From: Mycolicibacterium iranicum
Lineage (GTDB): Bacteria; Actinomycetota; Actinomycetes; Mycobacteriales; Mycobacteriaceae
Assembly (NCBI RefSeq): GCF_001650495.1
Contig: NZ_LWCS01000016.1
Location: 62,001 to 126,000 of the forward strand
Reading direction: 5' to 3'
Length of the DNA stretch: 64,000 nt
Both the position numbers and the translations under genes were made by a program. Positions 8,896-17,589 of this stretch are shown piece after piece (the first letter of the stretch is position 1; each line of letters starts with the position of its first letter). The notes under the pieces were generated by a model. That model ran no database searches and was not told the DNA's origin. It was given only the letters and a program-made list of their open reading frames with translations.

Positions 8896-9813
8896 GCCGG
8901 ATCCCTGGATTTCGAAGAGTTGGCCGCTGATCTCCCAATCCGGTACCAGCGAGTCGAAACCGTGGCACGTCCCGGCGAACACATGCAGCTCGGTGGTGAC
9001 TCCTGCCCACATCAGTCGGAGCGCGTAGTCGATGGCCTCGTCGCGCAGCGGGTCCAGCTCGGAGCAGGTGATCAAGGCGGCCGGCAGCGTCGAGAGCTCG
9101 CCGGCCCGAGCGGGCACGGCATCGTCGGGAAGGGATGCGCCCGCGCCGTAGTGGCGCCACATCCACGCCACGGCTTCGGCATCGAAACCCGGCGTCACAG
9201 TGAACTCCTCCTTCGACGGGGTCGGCCTGTCGTCGAGCACCGGCTGGTGCAGCAGCTGGAACACCACCGGCGGCGCCTGGCCTTCGGCCGACTGCTGCGC
9301 CACCCGGGCAGCCAGCGCAGCCCCTGCGCTGCAGCCCGCCACCGCGATCGCGGCGGCGTCGATACCCAGCTCGGCGGCGCAGCGCACCGCCCACTCCAGG
9401 ATCGCCGTCACATCGTCGAGCGCTGCAGGATACGGCTCTTCCGGCGCGAGACGGTAGCCCACGGACAACACGGTGACGCGGGCCCGGCGCGCCAGCTCGA
9501 TGCACTGTCGATGATCTGTGTCCAGATTGCCCAGCACGAAAGCGCCTGAGTGGCAATAGATCACCGCGGGTGACCGGGGAGGGCCGCCACGGTAGATCCG
9601 CACGGTGACGGCGTGTCCCGCAGGGAGGCTGACCTCGCGCTGCTCGACCTCGACCCCGACGAGGTCGGCGGTTCTGGCCGTTTCGGCGCGGCGCTGGTTC
9701 AGCGAGTCGCGGACCGCGCCGAGCACCGGCGGTGACAAATCGGTACGCGCGGAAATCAGATGCCGCAGCGCAGGATCCAAACGGTCCGCGAGATCGCGGA
9801 TCGGCATGCTCAT
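8872..9813 (-). CDS. Alpha/beta hydrolase, HSL-type esterase
   Basis: This 313-residue hydrolase has the overall pattern of hormone-sensitive-lipase esterases. The usual oxyanion HGGG is replaced by YCHSGAF near residues 88-94. The nucleophile elbow is GCSAG near residue 160, the acid region is ELDPLRDEA near 260 and the histidine is in GTCHGFD near 289. It may hydrolyse an ester or lactone made by the monooxygenase upstream. Its ATG at 9811-9813 overlaps the monooxygenase stop as ATGA, and it is the last gene of the minus operon. The altered oxyanion motif is unusual. Confidence 0.85.
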   Translation of the reverse strand: MSMPIRDLADRLDPALRHLISARTDLSPPVLGAVRDSLNQRRAETARTADLVGVEVEQREVSLPAGHAVTVRIYRGGPPRSPAVIYCHSGAFVLGNLDTDHRQCIELARRARVTVLSVGYRLAPEEPYPAALDDVTAILEWAVRCAAELGIDAAAIAVAGCSAGAALAARVAQQSAEGQAPPVVFQLLHQPVLDDRPTPSKEEFTVTPGFDAEAVAWMWRHYGAGASLPDDAVPARAGELSTLPAALITCSELDPLRDEAIDYALRLMWAGVTTELHVFAGTCHGFDSLVPDWEISGQLFEIQGSGLRRAFLR

Positions 9814-11330
9814 CGCTTCACCGCGGTCTGAGCGCCCACCTGGATCGGTGCGCGAGTCGACGGCGCATCGAAGGTGTACTCGCCCGGCCGGAACCACCGG
9901 GTGAGTCCCCAGAAATCCCGCGCGCTGCGCGGCCACTGGGTCACGACGCGTCCGTTGGGAGCGCGGAAGTAGTTGCTGCACCGCGTCAGCCATACAGTGC
10001 CCTGCATCCAGACATCGATCCTGTCGAGGAAGCGCTTCATCGTTTCGCTCCTCACTTCGATGTAGGACTTGTTCCTGCGTCTCATGTATTTCAGTGCCCG
10101 CACGATGTAGCGGGCCTGGGCCTCCAACATGAAGATGACGCTGTTGGAGCCGACGTTGGTGTTGGGCCCGTACAGCATGAAGAAGTTGGGGTATCCGGGC
10201 ACAGCCATCCCCAGGTAGGCGAAGGCTCCGTCAGCCCACGTGTCACGCAGCGCAACCCCCTGGGCGCCAAGGACATCGATCTGGCCGAGATAGTCTGCGG
10301 CGGCGTACCCGGTGGCGCACAGGACCACGTCGATGTCGAGCTCGGTGCCGTCCTCGGTGACCAGCGACCGGGACCGCAGCGCACGGGCCGGGCTGGACAC
10401 CACGTCGACGTGCGGCTGAGTGAGCGTCTGCAGGTAGTCAGTGGCGAACACGAGCCGCTTGCAGCCGAACGGGTGCGTGGGCGTCAGCCTGGCACGGAGT
10501 TCGTCGTCTCTGACCGTCGCCTCCAAGGTGCGCAGCGCGATGCTCTTGAACTCTTCGGTCTTGTCACTGCCGTGTTCGATGACCGAGATGTTCGACTCGC
10601 TGCGCAGCCACAGTCGAGTGCGGTAGATCTTCTTCGCCAGTGGGACACGGGCGAAGATCCATTTCTCTCGCGCGGTGTATGCGCGATCCGGCTTGGGAAG
10701 CACCCAGGTCGGTGAGCGCTGCACCGAATAGACTACCGACGCCTGCTTGGCAACTTCTGGAACCAGTTGCGCCGCAGTTGATCCCGTTCCGAGGACGGCC
10801 ACCTTTGCGCCGCGTAGGTCGACCGAGTGATCCCACTTCGCGGTGTGCATGATCGTGCCGGTAAACGGTTCTTCCTCGACGAGATCGGGCATCACCGGCT
10901 GGGTGAACAGGCCGACGGCCGACACCACGATGTCGAAGCGATGCTCCTCCCCGGTGGATGTCACCAGGCACCATGAACGTTCCTCGGAAACCCACTGCGC
11001 CGCTACGATCTCGGTGTTGAGACGCATTTTCTCGTGCAGGCGGTAGCGGCGTGCGCACCTTTCGAAATACTCGAGGATCTCCTTCTGGCCCGCCCACAGG
11101 CGCGACCATCCCGCGTTGAGGTCGAACGAATACGAGTAGAGGTGGGACTTCACATCGCAGGCCAGGCCAGGGTAGGTGTTGATCCGCCACGTGCCGCCGA
11201 CGCCGTTCTCCCGGTCGAAGATGGTGAAGTCGTGAAACCCGGCCTTGCGCAGGAAGATCCCCAGTGCCAGCCCCCCTGGGCCGGCGCCGATGATGCCTAC
11301 CGAAAGTGTGTTGGGCATGGGGGTCGTCAT
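9810..11330 (-). CDS. Flavin-containing monooxygenase, Baeyer-Villiger type
   Basis: This 506-residue FAD/NADPH enzyme has a first dinucleotide motif GAGPGG at residues 15-20 and a second, GTGSTAA, at 181-187. Between them the Baeyer-Villiger fingerprint FxGxxxHxxxW reads FTGTIMHTAKW at 156-166. Such enzymes insert oxygen next to a ketone to give an ester or lactone. ATGA overlaps join it to the SDR upstream and the esterase downstream, so the three are very probably co-translated. A related role as plain FMO cannot be excluded. Confidence 0.9.
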   Translation of the reverse strand: MTTPMPNTLSVGIIGAGPGGLALGIFLRKAGFHDFTIFDRENGVGGTWRINTYPGLACDVKSHLYSYSFDLNAGWSRLWAGQKEILEYFERCARRYRLHEKMRLNTEIVAAQWVSEERSWCLVTSTGEEHRFDIVVSAVGLFTQPVMPDLVEEEPFTGTIMHTAKWDHSVDLRGAKVAVLGTGSTAAQLVPEVAKQASVVYSVQRSPTWVLPKPDRAYTAREKWIFARVPLAKKIYRTRLWLRSESNISVIEHGSDKTEEFKSIALRTLEATVRDDELRARLTPTHPFGCKRLVFATDYLQTLTQPHVDVVSSPARALRSRSLVTEDGTELDIDVVLCATGYAAADYLGQIDVLGAQGVALRDTWADGAFAYLGMAVPGYPNFFMLYGPNTNVGSNSVIFMLEAQARYIVRALKYMRRRNKSYIEVRSETMKRFLDRIDVWMQGTVWLTRCSNYFRAPNGRVVTQWPRSARDFWGLTRWFRPGEYTFDAPSTRAPIQVGAQTAVKR

Positions 11331-12058
11331 CCAATCTGGAGGGACTGCCCACCGTCGATGATGAGCTCAGAGCCGGTGATGAACGTGGCGTGCTCGGAGA
11401 GCAGGAACGCGACGGCGTCCGCGATCTCCATCGGGGTGCCGATCCTTCCCATGAGGGCGCGCGCGGCGAGACGGCTCTGGGTGGCGCTGTCGAGCATCGG
11501 CGTCTCTACAGGTCCCGGGAAAACCGCATTGACCCTGATTCCCTGGGGCGCCAACTCGACGGCCGCTACCTGGGTGAGGCCGCGAAGCGCCCACTTCGAC
11601 GATCCGTATGCGCTGTGGTTGGGAAACGGCCGGATCGCGCCGGTGCTGCATGTGTTCACGATCGCCGCGCGGTCGGCGCCGCGCAGGTGCGGCAGCGCGG
11701 CCTGTATGCCGAGGAACGGGCCCAGACAGTTCACTCTCCAACTGCCCTCGAAACCGGCGGCGGTCTCCTCCGACAGCGAGGCACGATGCAGCACTCCGGC
11801 GTTGTTGACCAACGTCGTCAGCCCTCCGAAGTGCTCGACGATCCTGGTCACCGCACTCTCCCACTGCCCGGGCGAGGTGACATCGAGGGGCACGGCCAGC
11901 GCGCGGTCGGTGTCCAGCCCGGCGACGGTATCGACGACGTCGTCGGTGAGCAGATCGCATGCCGCGACACAGAACCCGTCCTGCAGCAGCCGGGCGGTGA
12001 TGGCCGCGCCCTGTCCTCGCGCGGCGCCGGTGACCAGCGCGACGCGCTCGACGGGCAT
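11327..12058 (-). CDS. Short-chain dehydrogenase/reductase
   Basis: This 243-residue classical SDR has VTGAARGQG for NAD(P) binding near residues 8-16, NNAG near 87, and a catalytic Ser, Tyr and Lys arranged as NTCSTGAIRPFPNHSAYGSSK near 136-156. It ends in the usual DGGQSL region. It probably interconverts a hydroxyl and a keto group in the pathway. The ATG at 12056-12058 forms an ATGA overlap with the aldolase stop; a GTG one codon upstream also exists. It couples to the monooxygenase by another ATGA. Confidence 0.9.
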   Translation of the reverse strand: MPVERVALVTGAARGQGAAITARLLQDGFCVAACDLLTDDVVDTVAGLDTDRALAVPLDVTSPGQWESAVTRIVEHFGGLTTLVNNAGVLHRASLSEETAAGFEGSWRVNCLGPFLGIQAALPHLRGADRAAIVNTCSTGAIRPFPNHSAYGSSKWALRGLTQVAAVELAPQGIRVNAVFPGPVETPMLDSATQSRLAARALMGRIGTPMEIADAVAFLLSEHATFITGSELIIDGGQSLQIG

Positions 12059-12813
12059 CACGCCTCCTCTCCTACCGCGTCGGCGAGATGCGCGGCGGCC
12101 CCGCGGCGCAGCGCCTGCGACTCGGACGCCAGTGTGATCATCTGAAATCCGTTCTCCGCCAGCATTTTTCCTGCGACTCCTGTGCTGGCGTGGATGGCGC
12201 TGACCAGGCCCGCATCGGTGGCGGTGCGCTGAACCTCAAGGATTACATCGAGCACGTCGCGACGCGTCCAGGCTTCGGTCGGTCCGTGCCCCATGGAGAT
12301 GGCCAGATCGGCAGGACCGACATAGATTCCGGTGAGCCCGTCGACACGACAGATCTCCTCGACTGCGGCCAGACCACGCGTCGTCTCGATCATCGCGAAG
12401 ACCGACACCCGCTCCTGCAAGACTGTGGGGTCGATGCCGAGGCTCGCACGAAGGGGACCGAAGCTGCGCACCCCGCCGGGGGCGTAGCGTGTCGCGGCCA
12501 CCGCGGCGGCGGCGTCGGCCGCCGATTCGACCATGGCGATGACGACGCCGTCGGCGCCTGCGTCGAGAACCCGTCCGATGGGTGCTGGTGCGGCGTCGGG
12601 CAGACGTACCAGCGCGGCGACGGGTACGTGCTCGAGGCGGCGCAGCATCAGTGCGACGTCGGCGTCGTTGAGATAGCCGTGCTGGATGTCGAATCCGACG
12701 TAGTCGTAACCGGCGGCCGCATACTCCTCCGGCCCGATCATCGTCGGCCCCACCACCCAGCCGCCCCACACGTGCGGCTTTGCGGCCAGGGCGTTCTGCA
12801 GTCTGCTCGTCAT
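12058..12813 (-). CDS. HpcH/HpaI-family aldolase
   Basis: This 251-residue class II aldolase belongs to the 2-oxo-acid aldolase family that cleaves 4-hydroxy-2-oxo acids to pyruvate plus an aldehyde. The expected catalytic His45 (DIQHG) and Arg70 (LVRLP) are present, along with metal ligands in AMIET (about residue 147) and GPADL (about 173). The spacing follows the E. coli HpaI pattern. It is one base downstream of the alcohol dehydrogenase and overlaps the SDR, so it is a core member of the operon. Its presence suggests that chain cleavage ends the pathway. Confidence 0.88.
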   Translation of the reverse strand: MTSRLQNALAAKPHVWGGWVVGPTMIGPEEYAAAGYDYVGFDIQHGYLNDADVALMLRRLEHVPVAALVRLPDAAPAPIGRVLDAGADGVVIAMVESAADAAAAVAATRYAPGGVRSFGPLRASLGIDPTVLQERVSVFAMIETTRGLAAVEEICRVDGLTGIYVGPADLAISMGHGPTEAWTRRDVLDVILEVQRTATDAGLVSAIHASTGVAGKMLAENGFQMITLASESQALRRGAAAHLADAVGEEA

Positions 12814-12814
12814 C

Positions 12815-13783
12815 TCAAGCCGCGATCGCTATCTTGATGCGCCCCGGCACGGGCCGCGACGCCAGCTCGAACGCCGCCTGCACCTCGTCGATACCGAAGG
12901 TGTGGGTGAGGTACCGGTCGAGCAGCCCCGGATGCTCCGCGGCGAAGGTATCGGCCTTGTACAACACTCGTCGGCGTTCCATGGTGACTCCCGACTTGAG
13001 CGTGAGGTTGTTCCTGAGCATCGTGCGCATGCTGATCGGATAGTAATCATCGTCGGGCACACCGAAATAGAACACGGTGCCGCCGAACGCGGCCGCTTCG
13101 ATCGCATGGCCGAGCGTTGCGACCTGATGTCCCACCGCCTCGATCACGATGTCGGGCTTCGCGTCCGGCATCAGGTGACTGACCCAGCGGTCGCTGGTGG
13201 CACGTACGACGGCGTCCACCCCGAACGACGGCCCGACATCCGCTCGGTCGATCGGATCGATCCCCGTGACGTGCGCTGCGCCAGAGGCTTTGGCGACATG
13301 AGAGAACAGCAGACCGATCGAGCCCTGACCCAGGATCGCGACGTGGCGTCCGGCCAGATCCGGAAGCTGTTCCACTGCGTACAGAACGCAGGCGAGTGGC
13401 TGCAGTGCGACGGCGTGAGCAGGACTCAACGAGGTGTCGTAGGCCACCAGACCGTCACCGTCGGCGACGACCTCTTCCATGAGTCCGTCGAAACCGGAGG
13501 CCCACCCGACGACGCGGTCACCCTGCCGATGGGCGGGGTGGCGGCTCGCGATCACCTCGCCGGCGATCTCGTGGATCGGGAAGCCGTCCTTCTCCGCGGC
13601 CTGCTTGCCGGTGTCGAACGGCAGTCGCCCCTTGGCGCCGCGGAAGCCGGGAAGGTCGCTTCCGCAGATCCCCGCCGCCAGGAATCTCAGAAGCACCTGC
13701 CCGTCGCAGAGGGACTCCGGCGACCGCGGCAGTACATCGCTCTTGGTGAACGTGTACGGGGCGATCAGTCGGTACGACCACAT
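12815..13783 (-). CDS. Zinc-dependent alcohol dehydrogenase (MDR)
   Basis: This 322-residue medium-chain dehydrogenase keeps the catalytic zinc site, with GICGSDL (Cys40) and IHEIAGEV (His71, Glu72). The cysteine-rich structural-zinc loop seems to be absent. The nucleotide-binding motif is GQGSIG near residue 155. It probably oxidises the alcohol produced by the P450 to a ketone or aldehyde. It begins one base after the P450 stop and ends one base before the aldolase. The N-terminus (MWSYRLIAPYTFTKSD) is less typical, so the substrate may be unusual. Confidence 0.87.
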   Translation of the reverse strand: MWSYRLIAPYTFTKSDVLPRSPESLCDGQVLLRFLAAGICGSDLPGFRGAKGRLPFDTGKQAAEKDGFPIHEIAGEVIASRHPAHRQGDRVVGWASGFDGLMEEVVADGDGLVAYDTSLSPAHAVALQPLACVLYAVEQLPDLAGRHVAILGQGSIGLLFSHVAKASGAAHVTGIDPIDRADVGPSFGVDAVVRATSDRWVSHLMPDAKPDIVIEAVGHQVATLGHAIEAAAFGGTVFYFGVPDDDYYPISMRTMLRNNLTLKSGVTMERRRVLYKADTFAAEHPGLLDRYLTHTFGIDEVQAAFELASRPVPGRIKIAIAA

Positions 13784-13784
13784 G

Positions 13785-14984
13785 TCACACCTCCACCGGG
13801 AGGTTATTCCAGCCCCACTGGAAGCTCGACGGTGGCCGCGACGCCGCGGCGATGTCCACCTCGAACTCGGGAACCCGTTTGAGCCACTCGGTCACCATGG
13901 TCGCGATCTCCAGCCGCGCCAGATGCGCTCCGAGGCAGAAGTGTTGCCCGCGCCCGAAGGCCAACAGCCGCGTAATCGGTCGATTCCAGACGAATTCGTC
14001 GGGCTGGTCGTATTCTCGCTCGTCGCGGTTGGCCGAGGCGAGCAGCGAGATGATCCGCTGACCCGGCTCGATCACAGTGTCGTGCAGGGTGAACGGCCGA
14101 CGCAGTGTACGTGCGAACCACTGCGCGGGTGCGCAGTACCGAATCATCTCCTCGCGCGCGACAGGAACATTGGTGTCGAGGTCGGCGCGGACGTCGGACA
14201 GTTGGTCAGGGCGCGCGGTGAGCTCCCACAGACCGTGCGCGACGATCTTGGGCACTGTCTCGGTGCCGCCGATGAACACGCCGAGCATCTGCACAGCGGC
14301 TTCGGTGTCGGTCAGGCCGGATCCGTCGGGCAGCCGGTAGGACAACAGGTTGTCGACGATCGGTAGCGGGCCGGATTCACCCGCCCGCCGGCGCTCGACC
14401 ACCGGCGTGAGGTACTCCAGGTAGCCGGGACGGGCGTTGGCGACCTCGACACCGTCGCCCGGCGTGGCCAGACTGCCCGCGTTGACCGTTGCCAGCACGT
14501 CTGGCGCCAGTTCGACAGGCAGTCCGACGATTTCGCACACGATCGACGCGGCGACGATCCCGCCGTACTCCTGCGTCAGATCGAACCGGCCACGCGGCAA
14601 CAGCTCGTCGAGACGCTCGTTGGCGAGGACCCGGATCCGCTCACGCAGCACATTGACGTTCTTCGGCCGGAACGGTGCCGCGGTGCACCGGCGCACCTCG
14701 TCGTAGATCGGCGAGTCGAAATTGGCGTGAAACGGCATGGGGTGCAGGGGCGGATCGGGAACCGGTCCGTCGTGATGGTGCGCGAGGACCGCCGCGGCAG
14801 GCAGGGTGCCGTCGGAGGCCACGAACGTTCCGTCGTTGACTTCCAGGACGTTCCAGATGTCGTCGAAGCGCGACAGCGCGAAGGTGTCCCACTTGTCGAG
14901 GTAATAGACCGGATGCTCGTCGCGCAGAACACGGTAGAACGGCAGCGGATCGGCCATCACCGCGGGGTCGAACGGGTCGTACAT
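13785..14984 (-). CDS. Cytochrome P450
   Basis: This 399-residue soluble bacterial P450 has its haem-binding motif FGRGQHFCLGAH with Cys at about 350, an ExxR motif (EMIR) and an I-helix oxygen-activation motif GGTET. The length is normal for the family. It probably hydroxylates a hydrophobic substrate, fed by the ferredoxin encoded at 17590-17781. The ATG at 14982-14984 overlaps the stop of the NIPSNAP-like gene as TGATG; longer in-frame starts would run deep into that gene. No CYP family number is assigned. Confidence 0.93.
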   Translation of the reverse strand: MYDPFDPAVMADPLPFYRVLRDEHPVYYLDKWDTFALSRFDDIWNVLEVNDGTFVASDGTLPAAAVLAHHHDGPVPDPPLHPMPFHANFDSPIYDEVRRCTAAPFRPKNVNVLRERIRVLANERLDELLPRGRFDLTQEYGGIVAASIVCEIVGLPVELAPDVLATVNAGSLATPGDGVEVANARPGYLEYLTPVVERRRAGESGPLPIVDNLLSYRLPDGSGLTDTEAAVQMLGVFIGGTETVPKIVAHGLWELTARPDQLSDVRADLDTNVPVAREEMIRYCAPAQWFARTLRRPFTLHDTVIEPGQRIISLLASANRDEREYDQPDEFVWNRPITRLLAFGRGQHFCLGAHLARLEIATMVTEWLKRVPEFEVDIAAASRPPSSFQWGWNNLPVEV

Positions 14985-15688
14985 CACTGGAGCGGTGATG
15001 GTGGCAGGGCGGCCAAGATCGAGTCCTCCCATCCGTCGCGCAACGCAGGGGCGACGCTCATCCACGTCACGATCTCGGCGGGTGGGCTGTCCTTCCAGGA
15101 GGGGTAATGGTTTTCGAAGCAGTCCCAGCCCCCCTCGAGCGCCCAGTAGTGGATCACTTCGTTGAACCGGAACGTCGTGATGAACGAACCGAGCCAGCGC
15201 TTGCCGGTCGATTCCGACCAGGGCACATAGAGGCGTTCGAGTTCGCGGATGTAGTCGTCCTGGCGGCCAGGTTTGGTCTGCATGATCTCCTGGATCACCA
15301 GGCCGGCTTTGAAGTCCGCGCCCTGCAACTGGGCCAGCGTCTTGTTGGCTCGCCCGGCGTACATGATCCGGCCCTCGCCTCTGGCGCCGATATCGCGCAA
15401 GTACGTCGACCACTGTGCGGATGCGGCTTCGTGGCTGCCTCCGCGGGATTGGGCCCGGCCGATGCGGGCGTAGTCGGCGAACGCGTCGATCTCCCAGATG
15501 ATGGTGACCTGAGGCCAGTGCCCGTTGTAGGCCGTCGCCTCCCACAGCGCGAACAGCCGCGCGCCGAGCTCGCGCATCATCGGGTGGTAGCAATCGTTGA
15601 ACTCCGTGGTGAACTGATCACCGCGTGCCGTCCCGAGATCGATCGTCTCGTGCAGATAGAGCAGGGTGTGGCTGTGGTATTTCTTCAT
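14984..15688 (-). CDS. Two-domain NIPSNAP-like (dimeric alpha/beta barrel) protein
   Basis: This 234-residue protein is rich in Trp and Tyr and has an internal duplication. Residues about 6-75 (LLYLHETIDLGTARGDQFTTEF ... VTIIWEIDAFADY) and about 125-205 (LVIQEIMQTKPGRQDDYIREL ... VIHYWALEGGWDCFEN) follow the same strand-helix-strand pattern as NIPSNAP/ferredoxin-like barrels. Function is unknown. It is the first gene of the P450 operon, coupled by TGATG, and its start lies 42 bases from operator site 4. The ATG at 15686-15688 has GGGGAGC upstream. Confidence 0.75.
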   Translation of the reverse strand: MKKYHSHTLLYLHETIDLGTARGDQFTTEFNDCYHPMMRELGARLFALWEATAYNGHWPQVTIIWEIDAFADYARIGRAQSRGGSHEAASAQWSTYLRDIGARGEGRIMYAGRANKTLAQLQGADFKAGLVIQEIMQTKPGRQDDYIRELERLYVPWSESTGKRWLGSFITTFRFNEVIHYWALEGGWDCFENHYPSWKDSPPAEIVTWMSVAPALRDGWEDSILAALPPSPLQ

Positions 15689-15730
15689 CGTCACGACGAG
15701 CTCCCCATTGACAGCTGCACTCAGCGAGCG

Positions 15731-15754
15731 TGACACTTTTCGGATGTTTTGTAA
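15731..15754. promoter_or_regulatory. Operator-like inverted repeat, site 4 (TGACA-N14-TGTAA)
   Basis: TGACA at 15731-15735 and TGTAA at 15750-15754 flank 14 bases. The site is between the divergent P450 operon (start 42 bases away) and SMP-30 gene (start 30 bases away), so one dimer could repress both transcripts. Confidence 0.75.
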
Positions 15755-15784
15755 AGGTGTGGAACACTGTCCCCTAGTCTTCGC

Positions 15785-16627
15785 ATGATGACGCTCACCC
15801 CGCTGGCGAACGGCTTCTGCTTCGGCGAAGGTCCACGCTGGTTCGAGGGCCTGGTGTGGTTCTCGGACATGCTCGGTGAAGCCGTGCACACTGCGACTCT
15901 TGCAGGCGAGACCAGCACGTTGCCCCTGCCCGGCCATGCCCCGTCGGGCCTGGGTTTCCGCCCCGACGGATCGCTGCTGATCGTCTCGACCGAGGCCAAG
16001 CAGATACTGCACTACGACGGCGACGTCGTGGACACTGTCGCCGACCTCTCCGCACTGGTCCCCGCCAGCCTCGGCGACATGGCGGTCGACCGCCACGGGT
16101 GTGCCTACGTGGGGTCCCAGGCGCGTGAAGGCGGCGTCATCGTCCGCGTCGACCCCGACGGCGGACGCGTCGACGTCGTCGCCGAGAACTTGGATTTCCC
16201 GAACGGGATGGCGATCACGCCCGATGGAAAGACCCTGATCGTCGCTGAGTCGACAGCGCGACGGCTCACGGCGTTCACGATCGCCGAGGACGGAACGCTC
16301 TGCAATAGAAGGGTTTTCGCGGACGGCCTGGACGGCCCGCCGGACGGCATCTGCCTCGACGAAGGCGGCGGCGTCTGGGCAGGAATGACGCTTGCGCACC
16401 GGTTCGAGCGCATCGTCGAAGGCGGCCAGGTGACCGACCGCATCGACATCGGCGACCGCACTGCGATCGCGTGCACACTGGGCGGACCCGAAGGTGTGAC
16501 GTTGTTCCTGGTGACCACGACCGACGCCTACCCCGAGCGGCTGCGCGGCACGAAGCTCTCACGTCTTGACGCCACCAACGTCGAATTCCCCGCCGCCGGT
16601 TTCGTTCCCGAACCCCACGCCCATTGA
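15785..16627 (+). CDS. SMP-30/gluconolactonase-family lactonase
   Basis: This 280-residue six-bladed beta-propeller lactonase has the metal-binding Glu in NGFCFGEGPRW (about residue 14), the Asn in NLDFPNGMAITPDG (about 140) and the Asp in LDGPPDGICLDEGG (about 185). These are the calcium/zinc ligands of the family, which opens lactone rings. It is divergent to the P450/BVMO operon across operator site 4, which fits hydrolysis of a Baeyer-Villiger lactone. ATG codons at 15785 and 15788 are both possible starts. Confidence 0.88.
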   Translation: MMTLTPLANGFCFGEGPRWFEGLVWFSDMLGEAVHTATLAGETSTLPLPGHAPSGLGFRPDGSLLIVSTEAKQILHYDGDVVDTVADLSALVPASLGDMAVDRHGCAYVGSQAREGGVIVRVDPDGGRVDVVAENLDFPNGMAITPDGKTLIVAESTARRLTAFTIAEDGTLCNRRVFADGLDGPPDGICLDEGGGVWAGMTLAHRFERIVEGGQVTDRIDIGDRTAIACTLGGPEGVTLFLVTTTDAYPERLRGTKLSRLDATNVEFPAAGFVPEPHAH

Positions 16628-16635
16628 AATCGTCC

Positions 16636-16688
16636 CCCCGTCGCTTCGCTCGCCCCGAGAAATATCCCCGTCGCTTCGCTCGCCCCGA
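16636..16688. repeat. 23-bp direct repeat, two copies
   Basis: A 23-base unit beginning CCCCGTCGCTTCGCTCG occurs at 16636-16658 and again at 16666-16688, a 30-base period. It fills the gap between the lactonase stop and the ribosome-binding site of the thioesterase gene. Similar GTCGCTTCGCTCG-like strings are common intergenic filler in mycobacteria; no function is evident. Confidence 0.75.
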
Positions 16689-16699
16689 AAGAGGTGCAG

Positions 16700-17515
16700 A
16701 TGTCGGATTGCTATTACGAATTGATCGACGCCGACGACGTACGCGGCGAAAAGTTCGCCGCCACCGACTTCGTCCGCAGTACATGGACGGCAGCCATCCA
16801 ACATGCCGCTCCGGTCTCGGCGCTCCTGGTGCGCGGGCTGCAGCGCTGCGAGCCACGCGACGACACCAGGCTGAGCCGCGTGCTCGTCGACCTGCTGGGG
16901 CCGGTGCCCGCCGACGGCGATTCGTGGGTCAGCGCGCGCACGCTGAGATCGGGTAAGCAGATCGAGCTCATCGGCGCCGAGATGATGGCGCTGAGGCCCG
17001 ACGGGGAACTGCGGCCGGTGGCCAGGGCCAGCGGTTGGCGACTTCAGACAGTGGACACGGCCGCCCTGGTCCACGCCCCGGCCCGCCCGCTGCGGCCGGT
17101 CACCGACGCGTGGAGCCGCGACATGAAGAAGGACTGGGACCGCAACTACGTCCACAGCCTGGATTGGCGGTGGCTGACCGAGCCGATGAGCGACGGGCCG
17201 GGCGAGTCGTGGATCAAACCAGAGGTCGACCTCGTCAAGGGTGAGTCGATGACACCGCTGCAGCGGTTGTTCGCAGTCGCCGACGACGCCAACGGCATCG
17301 GCACCAAGCTCGACATCCGGCGGTGGACCTTCCTCAACACCGACCTGGCCGTTCACATCCATCGCCTGCCCGAGGGCGAGTGGGTCGGCATCCGCGCCGA
17401 AACCAGTTACGGCCCAGACGGTATCGGCACGACGATCGGTACGCTCTTCGACGAGTCAGGCGCTGTCGGGGCAATCCAGCAGTCGGTCCTCGTGCGCCCG
17501 CGGCCGCCACGGTGA
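16700..17515 (+). CDS. Thioesterase-family (hotdog) protein
   Basis: This 271-residue protein resembles the actinobacterial acyl-CoA thioesterase-like family. Two hotdog-like halves are visible: the first contains SWVSARTLRSGKQIELIGAEMM near residues 78-99, the second RRWTFLNTDLAVHIHRLPEGEWVGIRAETS near 210-240, followed by GIGTTIGTLFDESG. It probably removes CoA from an intermediate. The ATG at 16700 has AAAGAGG upstream; a GTG two codons earlier is possible. It follows the lactonase and likely shares its transcript. Confidence 0.8.
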   Translation: MSDCYYELIDADDVRGEKFAATDFVRSTWTAAIQHAAPVSALLVRGLQRCEPRDDTRLSRVLVDLLGPVPADGDSWVSARTLRSGKQIELIGAEMMALRPDGELRPVARASGWRLQTVDTAALVHAPARPLRPVTDAWSRDMKKDWDRNYVHSLDWRWLTEPMSDGPGESWIKPEVDLVKGESMTPLQRLFAVADDANGIGTKLDIRRWTFLNTDLAVHIHRLPEGEWVGIRAETSYGPDGIGTTIGTLFDESGAVGAIQQSVLVRPRPPR

Positions 17516-17517
17516 TT

Positions 17518-17582
17518 CTCGCGAAACCGCCCTCACGGTAGCCGGGAGCGTCTCACCACTACCGTGGCGGCGGTTTCGCGAG
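17518..17582. terminator. Bidirectional terminator hairpin
   Basis: Arms of 24 bases at 17518-17541 (CTCGCGAAACCGCC...) and 17559-17582 (...GGCGGTTTCGCGAG) pair with two mismatches across a 17-base loop. It lies between the convergent thioesterase and ferredoxin genes, which is where a shared terminator is needed. Confidence 0.8.
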
Positions 17583-17589
17583 GTGTCTG

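Noticed and set aside
16636..16688. CRISPR array
   Set aside because: Only two repeats with a 7-base spacer and no cas genes.
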